Shown one piece after another: positions 15,545-17,516 of a DNA stretch of 17,516 nt (its first letter is position 1; every line of letters begins with the position of its first letter). The translations under genes were made by a program, and so were the position numbers. Below the pieces are notes generated by a model, which saw only the letters and a program-made list of their open reading frames with translations, was not told where the DNA came from and ran no database searches. Source of the DNA: an uncultured Oscillospiraceae bacterium (lineage in GTDB: Bacteria; Bacillota; Clostridia; Oscillospirales; Acutalibacteraceae); contig URYX01000019.1 in assembly GCA_900552225.1 (NCBI GenBank), positions 1-17,516 of the forward strand. Direction: 5' to 3'.

Positions 15545-17154
15545 TGAATACCTTGCCGTTTGACCGCTTTGGAGTAATGCTGGACTGCTCGCGCAACGCG
15601 GTCCGAAGCCTTCCGACCCTGAAAAAGATGGTGGATCTGCTGCAGGCGATGGGCTATAACACGCTGATGCTCTATATGGAGGATACCTTCGAGGTGATGC
15701 ATCAGCCGTATTTCGGGTATCTGCGCGGGCGCTACAGCATCGCGGAGCTGCAGGAGATCGACCGGTATGCCCGGGAGCGCGGGATGGAGGTCATCCCCTG
15801 TATCCAGACGCTGGCGCACATCAACGCCATCACGCGGTGGGATTGCTATTATCAGATGATCGACTGCGAGGATATCCTGCTGATCGACGACGAGCGCACC
15901 TACCGCCTGATCGACGATATGATGGCTTCGTTGGCCGAGGCCTTTTCCGGGCGGCTGATCAATGTCGGGATGGACGAGGCCTATCTGTTCGGACTCGGCA
16001 AATACAGGGAGGAGCACGGCGACCCGGATCGGTTTGCCCTGTTCTCCCGCCATGTACGGCGGGTGGCGGAGATTGCCCGCAAGTACGGCTTCTCCCCGAT
16101 GATGTGGAGCGATATGTATTACCGCTGCATTCAGGGAACCTATATCGGACATACGGCCATCCCCGAGCATGTCCGCGAGGCGGTGCCGGAGAATATGTCG
16201 CTGGTGTACTGGGATTACTATTCCTCCGACCGGGAGCGGTACCGCCGTATGATTGCATCACACCGGGAATTCGGCCGGCCGCTGTGGTTTGCGGGCGGGG
16301 CCTGGACGTGGAACGGAGAGGTGCCGGATAACCGTTTTGCCATGCGCTCGCTTGAGGCGGGACTGACGGAATGCATACAGGCCGGAATCCGTCAGGCATT
16401 TGTGACGCTGTGGGGCGATAACGGCGGAGAGTGCTCCTGCTTTGCGGCGCTGCCCGCGCTGTGGCATGCCGCCGAGCTGGCCCGCGGAAATACCGATTCC
16501 GCAGAGAGCGCACGGCGCTTTGAGGAGATCGTGGGCATGTCCTATGAGGACTTTCTGGAGATGGACCTGCCCGAGGCTCCCGGCAAGCGGGAGGACGGAC
16601 CGCGCAATCCGGAGAAGTATATGCTGTATAACGACTGCTTTTCCGGTATCTACGATTCCACGGCGGTGCCGGAGCAGGCGGCTGCTTACGGGAGAGAGGC
16701 CGCCCGGCTCGAGCCGCTGCGGAAGCACGGGACATGGGGCTATCTGTTTGAATCGCATTATCGGCTGTGCCGGGTGATGGAGCTGAAATACAGCCTGGGG
16801 CTCCGGACGCGTGCGGTGTATGCAGCGGGCGACCGTGAGGCGATGCGCAGCCTGACGGCGGAATACCGCGAGCTTTCGGCGCGCCTCCGGGCCTATTATG
16901 AGGCATTTCGCCGCCAGTGGATGGAGGAAAACAAGCCCTACGGCTTCGATGTGCAGGATATCCGCCTCGGCGGGCTGATGTGCCGTGTGCAGCACTGTAC
17001 CGAACGCCTGCAGGCGTGGGCCGACGGGGATGCGGAGAGCATTGCCGAGCTGGAGGAGCCGCTGCTCGACGCACAGGAGAATCCCGCCGGGTTTACGCAA
17101 AAGCCGCTGCTGCATAATAACTGGAGCCGCACGGCGACGGCGTGTGTGCTGTAA
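15544..17154 (+). CDS. GH20 beta-N-acetylhexosaminidase, cytoplasmic (hexosaminidase D-like)
   Basis: A 536-residue exo-glycosidase that would remove terminal beta-linked GlcNAc or GalNAc. The GH20 barrel starts at residue 7: FDRFGVMLDCSRN includes Arg17, the usual substrate-binding Arg, followed by YNTLMLYMEDTFE, YARERGMEVIPCIQTLAHI and the catalytic pair D144-E145 in INVGMDEAYLFG. Further strands include MMWSDMYYR, VYWDYY and a GGAWTWNG block. After about residue 330 a helical C-terminal region of roughly 200 residues follows. There is no signal peptide, and the family's usual N-terminal GH20b-type domain is absent, as in hexosaminidase D-like proteins, so the enzyme likely works in the cytoplasm on imported oligosaccharides. 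ATG 15544 overlaps the esterase stop. A terminator follows 25 bases after the stop, so this is the last gene of the run. Confidence 0.87.
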   Translation: MNTLPFDRFGVMLDCSRNAVRSLPTLKKMVDLLQAMGYNTLMLYMEDTFEVMHQPYFGYLRGRYSIAELQEIDRYARERGMEVIPCIQTLAHINAITRWDCYYQMIDCEDILLIDDERTYRLIDDMMASLAEAFSGRLINVGMDEAYLFGLGKYREEHGDPDRFALFSRHVRRVAEIARKYGFSPMMWSDMYYRCIQGTYIGHTAIPEHVREAVPENMSLVYWDYYSSDRERYRRMIASHREFGRPLWFAGGAWTWNGEVPDNRFAMRSLEAGLTECIQAGIRQAFVTLWGDNGGECSCFAALPALWHAAELARGNTDSAESARRFEEIVGMSYEDFLEMDLPEAPGKREDGPRNPEKYMLYNDCFSGIYDSTAVPEQAAAYGREAARLEPLRKHGTWGYLFESHYRLCRVMELKYSLGLRTRAVYAAGDREAMRSLTAEYRELSARLRAYYEAFRRQWMEENKPYGFDVQDIRLGGLMCRVQHCTERLQAWADGDAESIAELEEPLLDAQENPAGFTQKPLLHNNWSRTATACVL

Positions 17155-17179
17155 GCCGGCCCGGGCACAGAACAACAGG

Positions 17180-17207
17180 AGGCCCTCGGTGTTTTGCCGA
17201 GGGCCTT
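17180..17207 (+). terminator. Intrinsic terminator after the glycan-utilisation run
   Basis: A perfect 10-base stem (17180-17189 with 17197-17206), seven-base loop TGTTTTG, and T-residues from 17206. The trailing T-run is short (TT then CGT), so termination may be incomplete. It separates the hydrolase genes from ftsH. Confidence 0.75.
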
Positions 17208-17221
17208 CGTCCGCCTCCGGG

Positions 17222-17249
17222 GCCGCCCGTCTGCGGAATCCGGGGCGGC
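17222..17249 (+). repeat. Short inverted repeat upstream of the ftsH promoter
   Basis: GCCGCCC at 17222-17228 pairs with GGGCGGC at 17243-17249 around a 14-base loop. It lies just before the -35 element. It might assist termination of the upstream run or be chance in GC-rich DNA. Confidence 0.35.
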
Positions 17250-17254
17250 GGGAC

Positions 17255-17283
17255 TTGATTTTTCCGGGGAACCATGCTATACT
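17255..17283 (+). promoter_or_regulatory. Sigma-A type promoter for ftsH
   Basis: The -35 TTGATT (17255-17260) and -10 TATACT (17278-17283) are separated by exactly 17 bases, and TGC immediately before the -10 makes it an extended -10 element. Transcription should start near 17290, giving a leader of about 60 bases before the ftsH ATG. Confidence 0.8.
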
Positions 17284-17350
17284 CACAATATACCTTTTTG
17301 GCCCGGAAAAACACCGGCGAAAAGCTTGTATGTCAAGGAGGAGATGCAGT

Positions 17351-17516
17351 ATGAAGGAAGTCAAATCCCCGAAAAAACCGCTGATTTATTATTACGGGAT
17401 GGCACTGCTCGTGGTGCTCCTGTTCAATATGGTGGTTTCACCGCTGCTGATGCGCAGCCGCGTTTCGGAGGTGGACTACGGAACCTTTATGAAGATGATC
17501 GAGGAGAAAAACATCG
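17351..17516 (+). CDS. ftsH: ATP-dependent zinc metalloprotease FtsH, N-terminal fragment
   Basis: The first 55 codons are present; the gene runs off the window. Residues 1-10 are basic, residues 11-33 form the first membrane segment (LIYYYGMALLVVLLFNMVVSPLL), and SEVDYGTFMKMIEEKNI opens the extracytoplasmic FtsH domain. This combination is characteristic of clostridial FtsH. FtsH is a membrane-bound AAA protease that degrades misassembled membrane proteins and some regulators. The AAA and HExxH zinc parts are outside the window. AAGGAGGAG at 17335-17343 supports ATG 17351, rather than the out-of-frame ATG at 17344. Its own promoter and the terminator upstream mark it as a separate housekeeping unit. 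Confidence 0.88.
   Translation, partial: MKEVKSPKKPLIYYYGMALLVVLLFNMVVSPLLMRSRVSEVDYGTFMKMIEEKNI

Overview
The window looks like part of a GC-rich Gram-positive Clostridia chromosome, most likely a gut Oscillospirales/Ruminococcaceae-type bacterium. Supporting signs are strong AGGAGG-type ribosome sites before nearly every gene, lipobox lipoproteins, a Thr-rich surface protein, a degenerate LPXTG-like C-terminus, a Firmicute sigma-A promoter and an FtsH of clostridial type. The taxon is an inference from style only. All genes lie on the + strand, and the long minus-strand ORFs are codon-bias shadows.

Layout. Bases 1-152 are the tail of a sugar ABC solute-binding protein. Bases 175-1986 encode two sugar ABC permeases, the first importer. 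Bases 1998-4079 encode an unusual NHL/TPR/YIP1 membrane protein, and 4102-6663 a large DUF5696-like lipoprotein. Bases 6660-8485 encode a second permease pair and 8511-9983 its lipoprotein solute-binding protein. Bases 10012-12376 encode two membrane- or wall-anchored proteins carrying three carbohydrate-binding-like beta-sandwich modules. After a 178-base gap holding a strong GC hairpin come three glycan-processing enzymes: a GH98 lipoprotein (12555-14561), a CE2-like SGNH esterase (14576-15544) and a GH20 beta-N-acetylhexosaminidase (15544-17154). A terminator at 17180-17207 closes the run. A separate promoter (17255-17283) then drives ftsH, whose first 55 codons reach the end of the window.

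How it may work (inference). Gaps are short or overlapping (ATGA, TGATG) through most of the run, so it is probably one operon or two coupled units, starting upstream of the window. The surface modules and the anchored GH98 enzyme would bind and cut an external glycan. GH98 members cut blood-group A/B or Lewis Y glycans, or xylan. The two importers would bring fragments in, powered by an ATPase not encoded here, presumably a shared MsmX-type protein. The signal-less esterase and GH20 enzyme would deacetylate and trim the fragments inside the cell. The presence of GH20 favours a GlcNAc/GalNAc-containing host glycan such as mucin over xylan. The least understood parts are the NHL-TPR-YIP1 protein and the DUF5696-like lipoprotein between the two transporters; these are the best candidates for an undescribed sensing or processing module.
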